Shown piece by piece: positions 42,010 to 53,460 of a stretch of 64,000 nucleotides of DNA (position 1 is its first letter; the number at the start of each line of letters is the position of its first letter). The position numbers were made by a program, and so were the translations under genes. Below the pieces are notes generated by a model. The model was not told the DNA's origin, searched no databases, and saw nothing but the letters and a program-made list of their open reading frames with translations. The DNA lies in assembly GCF_902635505.1 (NCBI RefSeq), contig NC_045426.1, positions 64,201,507 through 64,265,506 on the forward strand, in the 5' to 3' direction. This DNA comes from Sarcophilus harrisii. Lineage: Eukaryota > Chordata > Mammalia > Dasyuromorphia > Dasyuridae.

Positions 42010-43985
42010 ATTTGCAATGTTAATTTTTTTGTTATTTTGACATTGTTTCCATTGTCTTGTGGCAGTCATTTTATATGGTATTTTCTTGGCTTTACTCATT
42101 TCACTTTCTATCACTTCATGTAAGTCTTTTCATGGTTTTCTGTATTTATCATGTTTTTATAACAATAATATTTTATTATATCCTATAAAAATTATTTTTT
42201 ATTTTATATTTTTATAGCATAATGTTTCATTATAGATATCTGCCACAATTTGTTAAGCCATTTTCCAATTGATGGATATCAACTTTGTTTCCAGTCTTTT
42301 GCTACAATATAAATGCTTTTTATAAATATTTAGTATATATGGAGACTTTCATTTTGATAGTCACCTTCATGTAGCATATGACTAAGAGTAGAATTTCTGA
42401 ATCAAAAGATTTGGACATAATTCCAAACTGGTTTTTGAATTTTACTATAAAATTTTTATACCAATTCAAAGTTCTATCAACAATGAATTGATGTGCTTGT
42501 CTTTTCACAAACACCCCCCAATATTGAGTGTTGCCATCTTTTGCCATTTTTGCCAGTTTGCTGAGTATGAAGTGAAAAACCTCAGGGTTGTTTTGAGTTT
42601 CTCATATTATTAGTAATTTGGAGTTTTGTTCATATGTCTGTTAGTAATTTGAAATTATTTTGAGAAATATTTGCTTATATACTTTCACTCTTGTCTATTA
42701 GGGATTTGTTTTTGGTCTTATATATTTCTGTTAATTGTCTTACCTATAGATTAATTATCAAACCCTTATCAGAGATATTTGATATGAATATTTTCCCACT
42801 TAGTTGGTCACTTCCCTTCTTTCTTAGATGGGTTAATTTTATTTGTGTAAAAGCTTTAAATTTGATGCATTCAAAGTTCTAAATTTTTTAAATTGCCTCT
42901 CTTATTTGGTTAAAAATATGTTTGTCTAGAGTTGTGAAAGGTATATTATATATATTTTTGATTTTTATGGTATGATCTTTTATATTTAGGTCTTGTATTC
43001 ACTTAGGATTTATTATAGAATATTATATAAGATTGATCTAAGCCTCATTTCTACTGAATCTATTTTCTCGGCAGATCTTGTCAAATAGGATTTTTTCCCT
43101 TTGATTATTTATTTGATTATTTCTACTTTTATCAAATACTGGATAATTAATTTCAATTTTTTTCCTTCTCTAATTTCTTTCTGTAGCTTTTATATTTTGG
43201 CACAATAACTAGCACAGACAGTTCTTGATAAATGTTTATTGACTGATTGAATTTATCTTTTTTGTCTCATTATTAATTCCAATTGATGGCTGGTTAATAA
43301 TATTTTTCTTCTATCTACAATTATGAAATAAATAACCTTTTCTTCTCTATTAATTTTTTTTATAGTGTGACTTTTACTCGTTAGATTGTTGATTGATTCT
43401 TTTGGAAGTTTTTGTGTGGTATATAATGTTAGAGGCTGATTTAGTCCCATTTTCCACCAGTATGTTTTCCCAGAAGTTTTTTGCTAAATAATACATTGTT
43501 TCAAAAATGATCTGTATTCGTGGATTTATTAAACATATTTATTTATTCATATTCTATGAATTTTATTCTAAACTTGCTCATGTAATCTGTTCCATTGGTC
43601 TAATTTTAAATTTTGTACTCAGTACCACATAATTTTGATAATTATAGTTTTATGGTATAATTTGAGATCTGGCAGTATAAGTACATTTCCCTTCTATCAA
43701 TTTTCTTATTATTTCTCTTGAAATTCTTAACCATTTGTTCTTCGACATGAATTGTGTTGGGTTTTTTCTTTTTTTTTTTTTAACAAAGTATGAAATCTTT
43801 TCATATTTTGATTAATATATCACTAAATCAATAGATTTTTTATTGTATTTTCATCTTCACTATGATCACAGATGCCTCTAATGTAGTTTCTCTTTTCCTT
43901 CCTCAGAATCTTGAGAAAAGATTCTATTTGTGGATTCTCCTGAATGCTATTCCCCCTCCCTTTTAACTATCTTTTGAAGTACCAT
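42010..43985 (-). mobile_element. L1 ORF2 and 3' region, antisense, about 2 kb, decayed
   Basis: The longest L1 here. From its 3' side it reads 'gccattttccaattgatgg', 'tcaaaagatttggacata', 'tcagagatatttgatatgaatattttccca', then further into ORF2 'cattggtctaattttaaattttgtactcag' and 'tttatggtataatttgagatctgg'. A LINE-2 terminal snippet ('ataaatgtttattgactga') interrupts it near 43195-43252. It is strongly diverged, with no long frame left. Confidence 0.7.
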
Positions 43986-44334
43986 GGAATGATAAATATC
44001 TTTCTAATTGAATTCCTTCATCTTTAGACATTAGCAATATATACATTTCTCTTCATCAATGACCTCCTATTTATTCATTATATATAGATGTATGCATACA
44101 TATATAGATGTAGTTATATAGATATGAGAAACAGGCTATGGTTTTTGCAAGAAAACTTGTTTATTCTTGATCTAATGGATCCTGATAAATAGTAAGTGTG
44201 GTCCAAGACAGTTTTGAATAAATATTTTAAGTATTTGCCCTTTTTAAAGGGGACAGAAAAATTAGCATCTTGTGTCAAACCTTTTATTAATAAGTTTCTC
44301 TTGTACAATAGAGATAATTATTTGACTGTCTCTT

Positions 44335-44582
44335 TTCTTTTTTTGTATTCCTTTTAAAATTTTGAACTCCATTTTCTCTTTCCAGCCCCTCCCCTACCCA
44401 CTGAGAAGGAAAGCAATATGATATTCATTATTCTTGTGAAGTCATGCAAAACATATTTCCATATTAACCATGTTGCAAAAAAAAAAAAAAAAAGGCAAGA
44501 GAACTAAAGTGAAAAAAATATCCTTCAGTCCACAGAGTTTGTGAGTTCTTTCTCTAGAGGTGGATAGCATTTTTCATTATGT
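44335..44582 (-). repeat. L1 3' fragment, antisense
   Basis: 'ccactgagaaggaaagcaatatgatattcatta', 'catatttccatattaaccatgttgc' and the oligo-A near 44477. Confidence 0.65.
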
Positions 44583-44989
44583 AACTATAAACTGCCTGAA
44601 GGTAAGGGTGACATTATATATGTAATAATAATAAAGAACTAAAAATAAATAATTAAATAAAGACTAGCAGGATGTTGTTGTGTATGTGCTAGGGGGAAGG
44701 AAATGGGTTTTTTATTTAGTGCCTGTTATATGCCGGGCACTATGCTAAGCACTTTATAAACATGTTTGCTTAATAAACACGTGTTCAAATTAATGCCTTT
44801 TAGATGGTTGGACCTGCTGGAATTTATTTTCCCTCTCATAGTCTTGAAAACCAGTAGTATTTGTTGGAGAATTTTAATTGAAGGAATTACATAGACATGG
44901 ATAGGGGATAGGGAAGGCCTAGAGGTATGATTTTATTGGTTTGGGGAAATCCCTGGTGAAGAAAATACCTTTACCTATGCAGATCAGAA
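44583..44989. other. No gene seen
   Basis: Contains a SINE/L2-like terminus at about 44710-44790 ('atatgccgggcactatgctaagcac') and unassigned sequence. Confidence 0.4.
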
Positions 44990-45350
44990 CCTTCTCGGAA
45001 ACTTAGGGAGTTGCCTAGAAAACTGGGGAGTTAATTGACTTAGAGTGATATAACCAGTGAATGTCTGAGGTGGGACTTTCTGGCTTTCAGGCCGCCTCTC
45101 TACATATTAAGCTATACTGCCTCCTGGACATGAAGGAGTATTGAAAATTATTGAGTATTTCTTTCAGGATTTATGAAATACATACTGAGACTGTCAGGAT
45201 GGGCAAAGATGAACAATCATGGAACATTAGAGCTGAAATGGATTATAGAGATTTCATTTGAAGAGCCTTAGGTCCAGAGAGTTTGAAGCTACCCATCTAG
45301 CTAATGGCAAAACCAGGACTAAATTCTAGGTCTAGTGTTTTGATTACACT
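44990..45350 (-). repeat. Two MIR-like SINEs, antisense
   Basis: One at 44990-45130 ('gacttagagtgatataaccagtgaatg', 'attaagctatactgcctcc'). A second lies at 45205-45350 ('aacattagagctgaaatgg', 'aatggcaaaaccaggactaaa'). Confidence 0.55.
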
Positions 45351-45789
45351 AAACAAGCAACAACATAAACAAACAACAACCTAGACAATTAAGTTTAAAC
45401 ATGTTTAAACTGGGAGCCTGGATGATTTGGATTCCTTGATTTAACTTTTATTTTTCATTATGTGTGTATTAAATCACAATTGTTTGTACGTTATGCACAT
45501 GTCAGAATAATAAGTGAAATACTAAAATTTCTTAGTATTCTGAGTTTTATAACAACTTAAAAATGAATAATTCTTGGATTCTTGGAATGTTATTATTTGT
45601 TGAATAGCCATCAGTCTTTTTATTGTAGATTGTAGATGCGTGTATATATGTATTTCTGTGATAAAAAAGTGAACCAAAGAGTTGAGGAGATGACATGAAT
45701 CATTTTGGACCAGAACCATTTTACATTTAATACGTTTAAGGATGCAGATTCCAAATAATAAATTATAACTAATTATTTCTTGATTAGCG
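45351..45789. other. No gene seen
   Basis: AT-rich unassigned sequence. Confidence 0.45.
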
Positions 45790-46070
45790 TCTTAGGATCA
45801 TAAATTTAAAGCTGGAAATATATTTAGAAGTCATCTAGTCTACTCTATACTGTGTCTCTCATTTTACAAATGAGGAGCCAAGACTTAGATCAGGTGACTT
45901 GCCTATTAGTTTATATCCTATAAAAGGACAGGGACTATCTTTTGCTTCTGTTTGTATCCCCAGTAATTAATACAGTGCCCAATACATAGTAGAAACTTGA
46001 TAAATATTTATTAATCATTGGCAGACTAAGAATTCAAACCTAAGTACTCTGACTCCAGATTAATGAGCAC
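45790..46070 (-). repeat. MIR SINE, antisense, split by a sense LINE-2 end
   Basis: MIR parts at 45790-45908 and 46020-46070 flank L2 3' text: 'aaaggacagggactatcttttgc', 'atacagtgcccaatacatagtag', 'gataaatatttatt'. A type A start follows at about 46080-46180. Confidence 0.55.
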
Positions 46071-46180
46071 AAATAAAGAGTTATGTATTAAGTACTCACT
46101 ACATACAAAACACTAGATGTTGGGAAACAAATAATAGTAAGTAAAATATTCCTTGTCCTCAAGGAGCTCATAGCCAGATC

Positions 46181-47006
46181 CAGTATTCTTTCCACATCCC
46201 TGAGTTCTTCAGTCATTTTCATACAGTGCAAGTGATAAGACATCAAAATATTATGTTGTAAAGATATTTTATTAAAAATTCTTTACTTATAAAATCATAT
46301 TTTCAGTCTTTAGGACTTGGAAATGAATAGATGAGAAGTCTTCTTTATCTATGATAAATGAGTCAGAAAAAAGACAATTCTCTGCAGTGAATTAAAAAAG
46401 AGTGATATGGACTTCTTGGGAAAGAAGGGGGATAGTTATAGATTTTTAGAGATGAAAGGCACCCTAAGCCATAGCCTGCTTGTTTTTACGAAGAGGGAAA
46501 TGAAGGTACGGAGAAAAGATGAAGAAGGCCTTAGTTCTTGAATTTTTGTATTGGTGACTAAGGATTTTAGTCAGGTTTCTTTTAGGCATTTGGAATGTTT
46601 GAAGGAAAAAGAGGCTGGAAGAGTAGAAAGATAATTGCTACTTGGCTATCAAACAAAAGGTGGGCTTAATTCTTCCTTTAATCTATCGGATGTGGGATCT
46701 AAACAGCATTTAGAGCAGTAAAGCAAAACAAAAACAGACAAACAAAAAATTCTGGTTGAGTTGATTACACTGTGAAGTATCCATCTGTGGAACATTAGTA
46801 TTGAATAAGTTGTGTATACTTTTCCTCTTCTTTATAACTAGATGAACAAAGCCTTCTACCCTACAAGTTATCTTATTACGGAATTGTCTTTGTAATGAAG
46901 TTTTCATGGCAATTGATCCATAAGTCAAAACACATCTTTGAAACTAGTGTGAAAGGCTTGGCGTTCTAGAGCTCATTAATAGAGACCGGCAAGGAAATAG
47001 AATTTA

Positions 47007-47045
<39 letters not shown>

Positions 47046-47129
47046 AGGGGAAATATGACTATGAAACAAGGTTCTTAGGATAGATGGGAAGATGATAACT
47101 AAGAATAGGAATAAGTCAGAATTATTCCA
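46181..47129. other. No gene seen; one weak MIR and a TG repeat
   Basis: An antisense MIR piece lies at about 46430-46540 and a pure TG run at 47009-47042. The rest is unassigned. Confidence 0.45.
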
Positions 47130-48312
47130 CTTGTTTTCTTTGCCAAGAATGATCTTTGGCTAATAAATAATGAATAATGACTAATAATAGTATTGGATAC
47201 CTAAAGAGATGCCAGAAGAGCACCTAGGAGCCTTTAATTAATGTTCAAGATGTAAGGTCAACTAAAGCTTAGGAAATTGAAAAATTTAGTAGATACAATT
47301 GCTAAGTCACTTTAATGATCTTTAAAAGATAGTTGGGGAATGGAAGGTAGTGTCTTAGGATTGGAGAAGGGTAAATGTTGCCTCAGTTGTCCAAAGAGGG
47401 GAGAAAATGGAGTCTATTCACCATAAAACAGTAAACTTGACTTCATTTTTTGGCATCATTCTAGTACAAGGGTTCTTATTTTTATTTATAAAATAATACA
47501 ATATTTTATGTATATTATATATATGACAAATATAATGTATTTCTTTAATATATACTTAATAAATAAATGTAATATATATCATTTACATATATTAGGTGAT
47601 GATAATCTTTATATATATGTATATATATACACACACATATAACCAATATATGTGTATATATGTTTATATGTTATGGACCCCCTAGACAATCTGATGAAAT
47701 TTATGGATCCTATCTCAGAATGTTGTTAAATTCATAAAATAAAATATTTGGGATTACAACAGAAAACAATTATATTATAATATAACTGTTCAAAATCCTA
47801 ATTCATGGATCCTAGATTAAGAACCCCTGTTCTAGAAGATATTATTTAAAAGATGGTTATTGAACATCTAGAGAAGGAAGCAGTGATCACAAGAGTCAAC
47901 ATGGCTTCATCATGAGCAGATTGCACTAAACTAACCTTATTTCTTTTTCTGACAGGGCGATTTGACTGATACATCAGGGGGAATGTTATGATTTTTCCAT
48001 ATTTTAGCAAAGAATTTAACAAAACCTTCCATGCTATTCCTGTGATAAAATGGGAGAGATAACAGTTAAACAATAATACAGTCAAATGGGCTCACAAATA
48101 CTGGAATGATGAGACCCAAAAATTACATTTATAATGTATGTCACATTAGAAACCAGTCTCTAGTGGAATACTCAAAAATCTAAACTTGACCCTATGTTAC
48201 TTAATATTTTTGTCAGTGACTTTGAGAAGGCATAGATGGTATGCTTATCAAATTTATAAATGGCACATACTGGAGGAAAGAGTCAAGATCCAAAGAGATA
48301 TTAATAGACGAG
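47130..48312 (+). mobile_element. L3/CR1-type LINE, reverse-transcriptase region, sense, decayed
   Basis: It reads as an old CR1-clade LINE: 'tgcctcagttgtccaaagagggg', 'gtcaacatggcttcatcatgag', 'ctaaccttatttctttttctgacagg', 'tattttagcaaagaatttaac', 'ctctagtggaatactc' and 'tatcaaatttataaatggcac'. The order fits a central-to-C-terminal reverse transcriptase. A hAT element interrupts it at 47467-47829 and another abuts its 3' side. Confidence 0.75.
47467..47829 (+). mobile_element. hAT-like element family 2 with TIRs and 8-bp target duplication
   Basis: Terminal inverted repeats CAAGGGTTCTTA (47467-47478) and TAAGAACCCCTG (47818-47829) match at 11 of 12 positions. Flanking bases TTCTAGTA (47459-47466) and TTCTAGAA (47830-47837) form an 8-bp target duplication with one mismatch, the length used by hAT transposases. 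A TA-rich stretch at about 47490-47665 has expanded inside it. No transposase frame is present. Confidence 0.85.
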
Positions 48313-48314
48313 GG

Positions 48315-48722
48315 CAGAGTTGTCAGACATGTGAATCATGTACACGTGGCCCGCAGTAGTTTTGAGTATGGCCTGAACCAGATTAAAATGTAATTGGGAA
48401 ATTTTTAACATAATCAATGAGAACACAATAAAATACAGATAATTTCAAATTTGACTTCAGAGACTTACTAGCTCTGGGATTATGGATAGGGCATTTACTC
48501 CTATTTGTCTCAGTTTTCCCATCTGTAGAATGATGTGGGGAAGGAAATGCTGAAGCACTCCTATAACTTGCCAAGAAAATTCCAAATGGGGTCATGAAGA
48601 GTCAGATATGACTGAACAGCAACAATGACAGATGTCAATATGTGGCTTCCCAAATCAATTTGTACCATCAGGCATCCTTATACATGATTTAGTAGCCTCC
48701 ATTTCTATTTGAGTTTGATGAT
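48315..48722 (+). mobile_element. hAT-like element family 3, sense, split by a SINE
   Basis: Left part 48315-48445: 'gttgtcagacatgtg', 'gtggcccgcagtag', 'aaccagattaaaatgtaattggg'. Right part 48634-48722: 'caatatgtggcttcccaaatc', 'tttctatttgagtttgat'. The ends are of the gtcaaac/gtttgac type. Confidence 0.7.
48446..48633 (+). repeat. Marsupial SINE, sense, nested in the hAT-like element
   Basis: 'tgtctcagttttcccatctgtagaatgatg', 'ccaagaaaattccaaatggggtcatgaagagtcag' and 'atgactgaacagcaacaa' are its body and 3' end. The head is shortened. Confidence 0.75.
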
Positions 48723-49294
48723 AAAAAAAAGTTTTTAAATTGGTTTAAAAAATAAATATTACAAGTTTAAGATGACATGGCTAGGCTAGCTATTCAGCTA
48801 GAATATATTCAGGAATTTTGGTTGACTGTAAGCTCAACATTCTGGGTCCTCCCCTATTTTCTTTGTCTTTTGAACAAAACTGTAAACTCTTTAAAGACTG
48901 GCATTATATCTGGCTAATGACTGTTAGCCAGGGCTATAAGACTAGGCATCCAGTCTTCAAATGGAAATTGGAAATGGAAAACTAATGCATTTGGTGATTC
49001 ATTTCTGGCCAGATCAGGAAAAGTCTTAAGTCCAAATGTCAGCTGAAACAAGGATTGAGGAATTAGTTTGGGGGATGGAGAGGGAGTCCTGAAGTGAACA
49101 GATTTATTGGAGACAGCACAGAGGGTCAGTAGTGAATGAGGGTCAGAAGTAAGAGACGACATTTATTATTATTATTATTTTTAAAGAGTTACATTATGTA
49201 GTTTTTTTTTAAGGTGGACAAAGTGGTTAACAGAGATTATTTTATTGGATCAACCAGTATCTGTTTCAACAAAGAATCCTTAAAAAGAAGAGCT
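48723..49294. other. No gene seen; short TTA microsatellite
   Basis: (TTA)n at about 49161-49180. Otherwise unassigned, possibly with weak type A text near 48900-49150. Confidence 0.4.
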
Positions 49295-49405
49295 GGGATG
49301 GGAGCAGCTAGATGGAGCAGTGGATAGAATACCAGCTTTGGAATTAGGGGGCCTGAAACAAGTAATTTAATTCCAATTGCCTTATCCCCCTCCCCCCAAA
49401 AACAT
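49295..49405 (+). repeat. tRNA-headed SINE, sense, internally deleted
   Basis: 'gcagctagatggagcagtggatagaatacc' is the head and 'taatttaattccaattgcctta' the 3' part. The middle is missing. Confidence 0.75.
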
Positions 49406-49904
49406 AACTTTCTCTGTTCCTCAAAGTGGACAGCCTGTCAGAAGCCAGGATCTAAAGAATTAGGATCACATCTTTTTTTTCTTCTTGGGTTTCCAACATC
49501 TGGACCAAAAGCAGTTGAGTAAAACTTTGGTTGCTTGATCTCTTGTCCACTGAAAAGTCAAATTTATAACTCTGATAGAAAAGTAAATGCACCTTAGGGA
49601 ATCTTAAAAATAATCAGATGTGAGTTTTCTGTCTATATACAAAGAAGCCAAATTGAACCGTGGCCAGACTCTGGGGTATGGGGCTGTAGACCTGAACAGA
49701 TAAGTCAGGAAGTGATATTCTTAGCCATAGGGACTGAATTTAGCATCCTAGCTGCCTAGCAGATAGGCTTTAGGAAAAGTTAGGGTAATTGTATTACTTT
49801 GGGTAAGCTGCCTTCCTTTTTTCCTAGTAGGCAAGAGGAAATAATCATACCAAGATCCTTTGCTATGCAGCCAAATTTCATCTTGTTTGCCTAACTATCT
49901 AAAT
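49406..49904. other. No gene seen
   Basis: Unique sequence, no repeat or exon recognised. Confidence 0.45.
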
Positions 49905-50130
49905 AGATTGGAAGAGCTAGATGGAACAGTGCTGAACTTGGGGTTGGAAGACTGAACGTTTGCTCTGTGGCTCTGGGAAAATCCCTTAGCCATTGAGGCA
50001 ACTGTTCTTTATTTATAAATTGGAGATAAAAATAGCACTTACTTCATAAGGTGTTTGTGAGGGTCAAATGAGATAGAAGCACTTTGAAAACTTTACAACT
50101 CAATATAAATGCTAGGTATTATTATATCTA
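49905..50130 (+). repeat. MIR/CORE SINE, sense
   Basis: 'agagctagatggaacagtgctg', 'aattggagataaaaatagcac', 'gtgtttgtgagggtcaaatgagat'. A weaker antisense MIR follows at about 50180-50378. Confidence 0.7.
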
Positions 50131-50378
50131 ATTATGTTTTTATTAGTTTGTCAGATGTTTGGTCTATACCTGTGATTTCACTGCTATAAGGAACTTTTGG
50201 AGAGGAAACTGTATCGGTGCAGTCCCCTATCTCTTCAATTTCCACCTTTACAGACTGGGGCACTGAGTTGTTAATAAACCTGCCCCAGTATGTTGCAGTT
50301 TGGTCAAGGCAACACTTGAAATGAGATCTCCCTCAATCTCGAGCTCTCTATCACTTGCACCAAACTGCCTCTTAATAC

Positions 50379-50949
50379 ATGTGTGTATGTTTGTACATAT
50401 AAATTAATATGCTATATAATGAATGGAGTGACCCTCTACCCTTGTTATTAAAGAACCAAACTTTGACCACTAAATGATTGACTTTTTCCCTAGGACTCAT
50501 GTATGGTTCAGAAGCCTCTGGCTTTTAGAAATTTCTATTTAAAATTCTAAATCTCTGAGCACTAACTTTTCCGGCAGCGCCGTTCTCACTCACATTCTGG
50601 CAAACACCACCTGCCTTCCTCTGCCAACACTCATGGAGGAGGAATGTATTTCACACAGCCTGCCCTCCATTCTGTTCCTTTTTTTCCCTTTGGATTTTTC
50701 ACCTTCTATATAAATTTTCATCTCAGCTGATGGAGATGCTGGGTGTCCGCCCATATCACATCCTTCACTCTCTTGGGCACTCTTGAAGCTTCCTGGTTGA
50801 TTATCACTTGAGTTTTTAATAACCTCACAAAAGTAACAAATGTTGCCAAATCCCCAGTGTGCATATACTTCTAGAAATTGCTAGTCCAATCAAATTGCTA
50901 CCTGCTTAAAAGTGGAACATAATGGACTATTTCCTAGAGAGATGACTGA
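50379..50949. other. Unique sequence, possible conserved element
   Basis: Bases 50560-50810 are of normal GC with a few CpGs and no repeat match, standing out from the AT-rich surroundings. No coding frame or splice pair was found. Confidence 0.3.
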
Positions 50950-51260
50950 CAGCAAAAACAAACAAACAAAAAAAAAAACCCAAATTGTGCACACAAAGAA
51001 TGTTCATTGATGCATTATTTGTAATGACAAAAAGATGAAATAAAATAAGTGTCAAAGATTGGAGAAGCTATGGCATTTGTATGCAATGGAATATTCCTAT
51101 GATGTAAGGAATAACAAATAGGAAGAAGTCTGAACAATATTTAAGACATATATAAAATGATGGAAGAAAGCAGGCTTGAAAAATGCACAGTGATGTTTGG
51201 AACTGATTTATCAGAATGAGGAATTTTCAGGATGGAAACTTCCTTCATTGATGCAGGTTG
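50950..51260 (+). repeat. L1 3' fragment, sense
   Basis: 'gttcattgatgcattatttgtaatgacaaaaag', 'gcatttgtatgcaatggaatattcc' and 'atgatgtaaggaataac'. Diverged. Confidence 0.6.
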
Positions 51261-52284
51261 ACAACTTGTTGAACAAAATATTAATATTAATAATGTACTT
51301 TGCAGTTTAGGCAGTCTGCCTGAAATAATTTTATTTAATTTAACATTAATTTATATCTAAACTACTTCTAATTAAAGAGAAAAGGGGAGTGGGAAAGGGA
51401 GAAATAGAGGGAAAAGAAGAGCAATGAAGAAATTTGCTTCAGTCAGCTCTCCCACAAATTTCTGTCCCTGTGGTGAGAGATGGGACACTAAGTATCCAGA
51501 ACAACCTTGATACTATGTTTGTAACCCAGCTGGAACTAAACTGCTGCTTGATGCTTTCCCATGGAGCTGCTGAAGTTCCCTTATGCTCTCTGCTATGCTA
51601 TTTTCCCTGTTGAGTGGCAAGCTGCTGATGTCTTCTGCTGAGCTGCCTTCTCTGTTGAGCTGCCAACTGTTGCTTCTCTATTCAGTGATACTGCCATCTG
51701 CTACTTCTCTGCTGAATTGCTGCTGCTAGGAGGCTTCCTCTGGGGAGAATTTTTTTCTAATTTATGAGCTAGCCCATAGCTTCAGGCTATTTGAGTTAAT
51801 TTCTAAGTGGGACTCGCCAAACTACTCAGGACTGAAGGTGGTCTCTTAGATTAAATCTGTCCCCAAAACACACGTACATGAAACACTATTTTAAAAATTT
51901 TTTTCCATCAGTTGAGATTTTTCCAGTCCTCCTTGGCATTTGGGATGTGAATGAATCAGTTCCCTTCAGCTCCTGTCATGTCTGTGGTAGCTAAGGGAAG
52001 ATCCATTCTAGCAGATCACTTATTAACTCTACAGTAGTGGAGTAGAAACAATTACCCATATTGCTTCAGCTAAACCCATATACTCTCCTTATACAGTAAT
52101 TCCCTTTAAGTAGCTCTGAGGAACAATTAGGTATGGATAGATGTGTAACTATGATGTCTGGCCTTCCTACACACTGTACCCTTCTGTCTTCCTCTGGGAT
52201 TCCTAACTTTAGCAATATTGTCTCTCTTGTTCTCCCACTTTTTTCTCCTTGGTTGTGAAGTGGGGGAGCTTGCCTCTAGGGTCA
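51261..52284. other. No gene seen; contains a CTG-rich degenerate array
   Basis: Bases 51535-51735 repeat loose units like 'cttctctgctgagctgcc'. The rest is unassigned. The array may belong to an old LTR or gene-like retroposon, but I cannot identify one. Confidence 0.45.
51535..51735. repeat. Degenerate CTG/TTC-rich minisatellite
   Basis: At least five loose copies of a 20-40 bp unit around 'ctgctgagctgcc' and 'ttgctacttctctg', with much divergence. Confidence 0.6.
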
Positions 52285-52725
52285 CAATCAAGTCAATTAG
52301 AATTTATTACATATCAGCCACTGGGTTAAGTGGTGGGGATATAAAGAACCTTATATATAAACAAAACAAAAAACCAAACTCAAAACCAACAAACCCAAAA
52401 TTAAGTCCCTGCTTTCAAAAAGATCACAATCTACTGGGAGGAACAATATGCAAACAACTATGTAAAAACAGAATTAATTAGAGATAGTCTTAGAGGAAAG
52501 GTCTGAGAATTGAGAACTGGGAAAGACTTATATAGAAAGTGCAACTTTAGCTTACTTTAAGGAAAATAGAGAAGCCAGAGGGAAATGAACATGAGGAGGG
52601 AGACATGGAGAAGAGTCAGAAAAAATGCTCAGAGTCCTGAGATAAAATGTTTGATGTGAGGAGCAACAAGGAGGCCATCGGGAGCCCAGAAAGGTAGGGA
52701 AAGGACCAGAAAATTATTGGAGTTT
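52285..52725 (+). repeat. Type A repeat
   Basis: 'atcagccactgggttaagtgg', 'gggatataaagaacc', 'gatcacaatctactgggagg' and 'gaggagcaacaaggaggcc'. Confidence 0.55.
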
Positions 52726-52727
52726 GT

Positions 52728-53018
52728 TGCAGCTAGGTGGCTCAGTGGAGAGAGTGCTGGGTCTAGAGTCAGGAAAACCTGGTCAAATGCAGCCTCAAAT
52801 AGTTCAAATCAGTTCAAATCAGCCTCACTCCTGACTCTGGGCAAGTCCCTTACCCTCTGTTTATCTCAGTTTCCTCAACTGTAAAATGGGCATAAGAATA
52901 GCACCTTCCAGGGTTGTTGTGAAGATTAAATGAAATAATAATTGTAAAGTGCTTTGCACAGTTCCTTGTACATAATGATTACTAAATAAATATTACCTGT
53001 TGTTATTATAATTATTAA
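52728..53018 (+). repeat. CORE-type SINE with tRNA head, sense, full length
   Basis: 'gcagctaggtggctcagtgg' to 'ataaatattacctgttgttatt', including 'gtttcctcaactgtaaaatgggc' and 'aaagtgctttgcacag'. A small 'agttcaaatc' repetition is inserted in the head. Confidence 0.85.
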
Positions 53019-53024
53019 AGAGAG

Positions 53025-53235
53025 AATTATAAAAGACAATGGGAATCAGAGACAGAAAATGGGAAATGAAAGAAGTAATCAGTAAGAGCAAAAAAGAAAG
53101 ATAAATTAAGACAGAAAATGTAGTAGGTAGAGAGAAACTGACATAATATCTTTATGCTTATAGAGTTAGAGTTGCACAGAGTAGTCACTACACATAGAAA
53201 GATAAGACTTCCAAGGACTCAGTCAACAACTTGAC
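53025..53235 (+). repeat. Left copy of a 200-bp local duplication
   Basis: 'gaaatgaaagaagta', 'aaagaaagataaattaagacaga', 'tagagagaaac' and 'gttgcacagagta' recur in the same order at 54190-54390. Confidence 0.85.
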
Positions 53236-53249
53236 ACAAACTCCTGCTG

Positions 53250-53460
53250 CTGCTTCTTTTTGTTGTTTTCTTCTTCTCGTTGTTGTTCTTCTTCATCTCC
53301 TCCTCCTTCTTTTTCTTTTCCTTCCTTCTTCCTCTTTCCCTCCTCATCCACCTCTTTCTCTACTTCCTCCTTCTTCTCTTTCTTCCTTCTTCCTCCTTTT
53401 CTCTTCCTTCCTTTCTCTTCCTCCTCCTCCTCCTTCCTCTTCCTATTTTTCTTTCTCCAC
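53250..53460. repeat. Polypyrimidine (CTT/CCT)n tract
   Basis: About 210 bp almost wholly C and T. Open frames on both strands here are artefacts. Confidence 0.9.

Noticed and set aside
47130-48312. A possible host gene with reverse-transcriptase-like text
   Set aside because: It is a decayed L3/CR1 LINE interrupted by a DNA transposon, with no intact frame.
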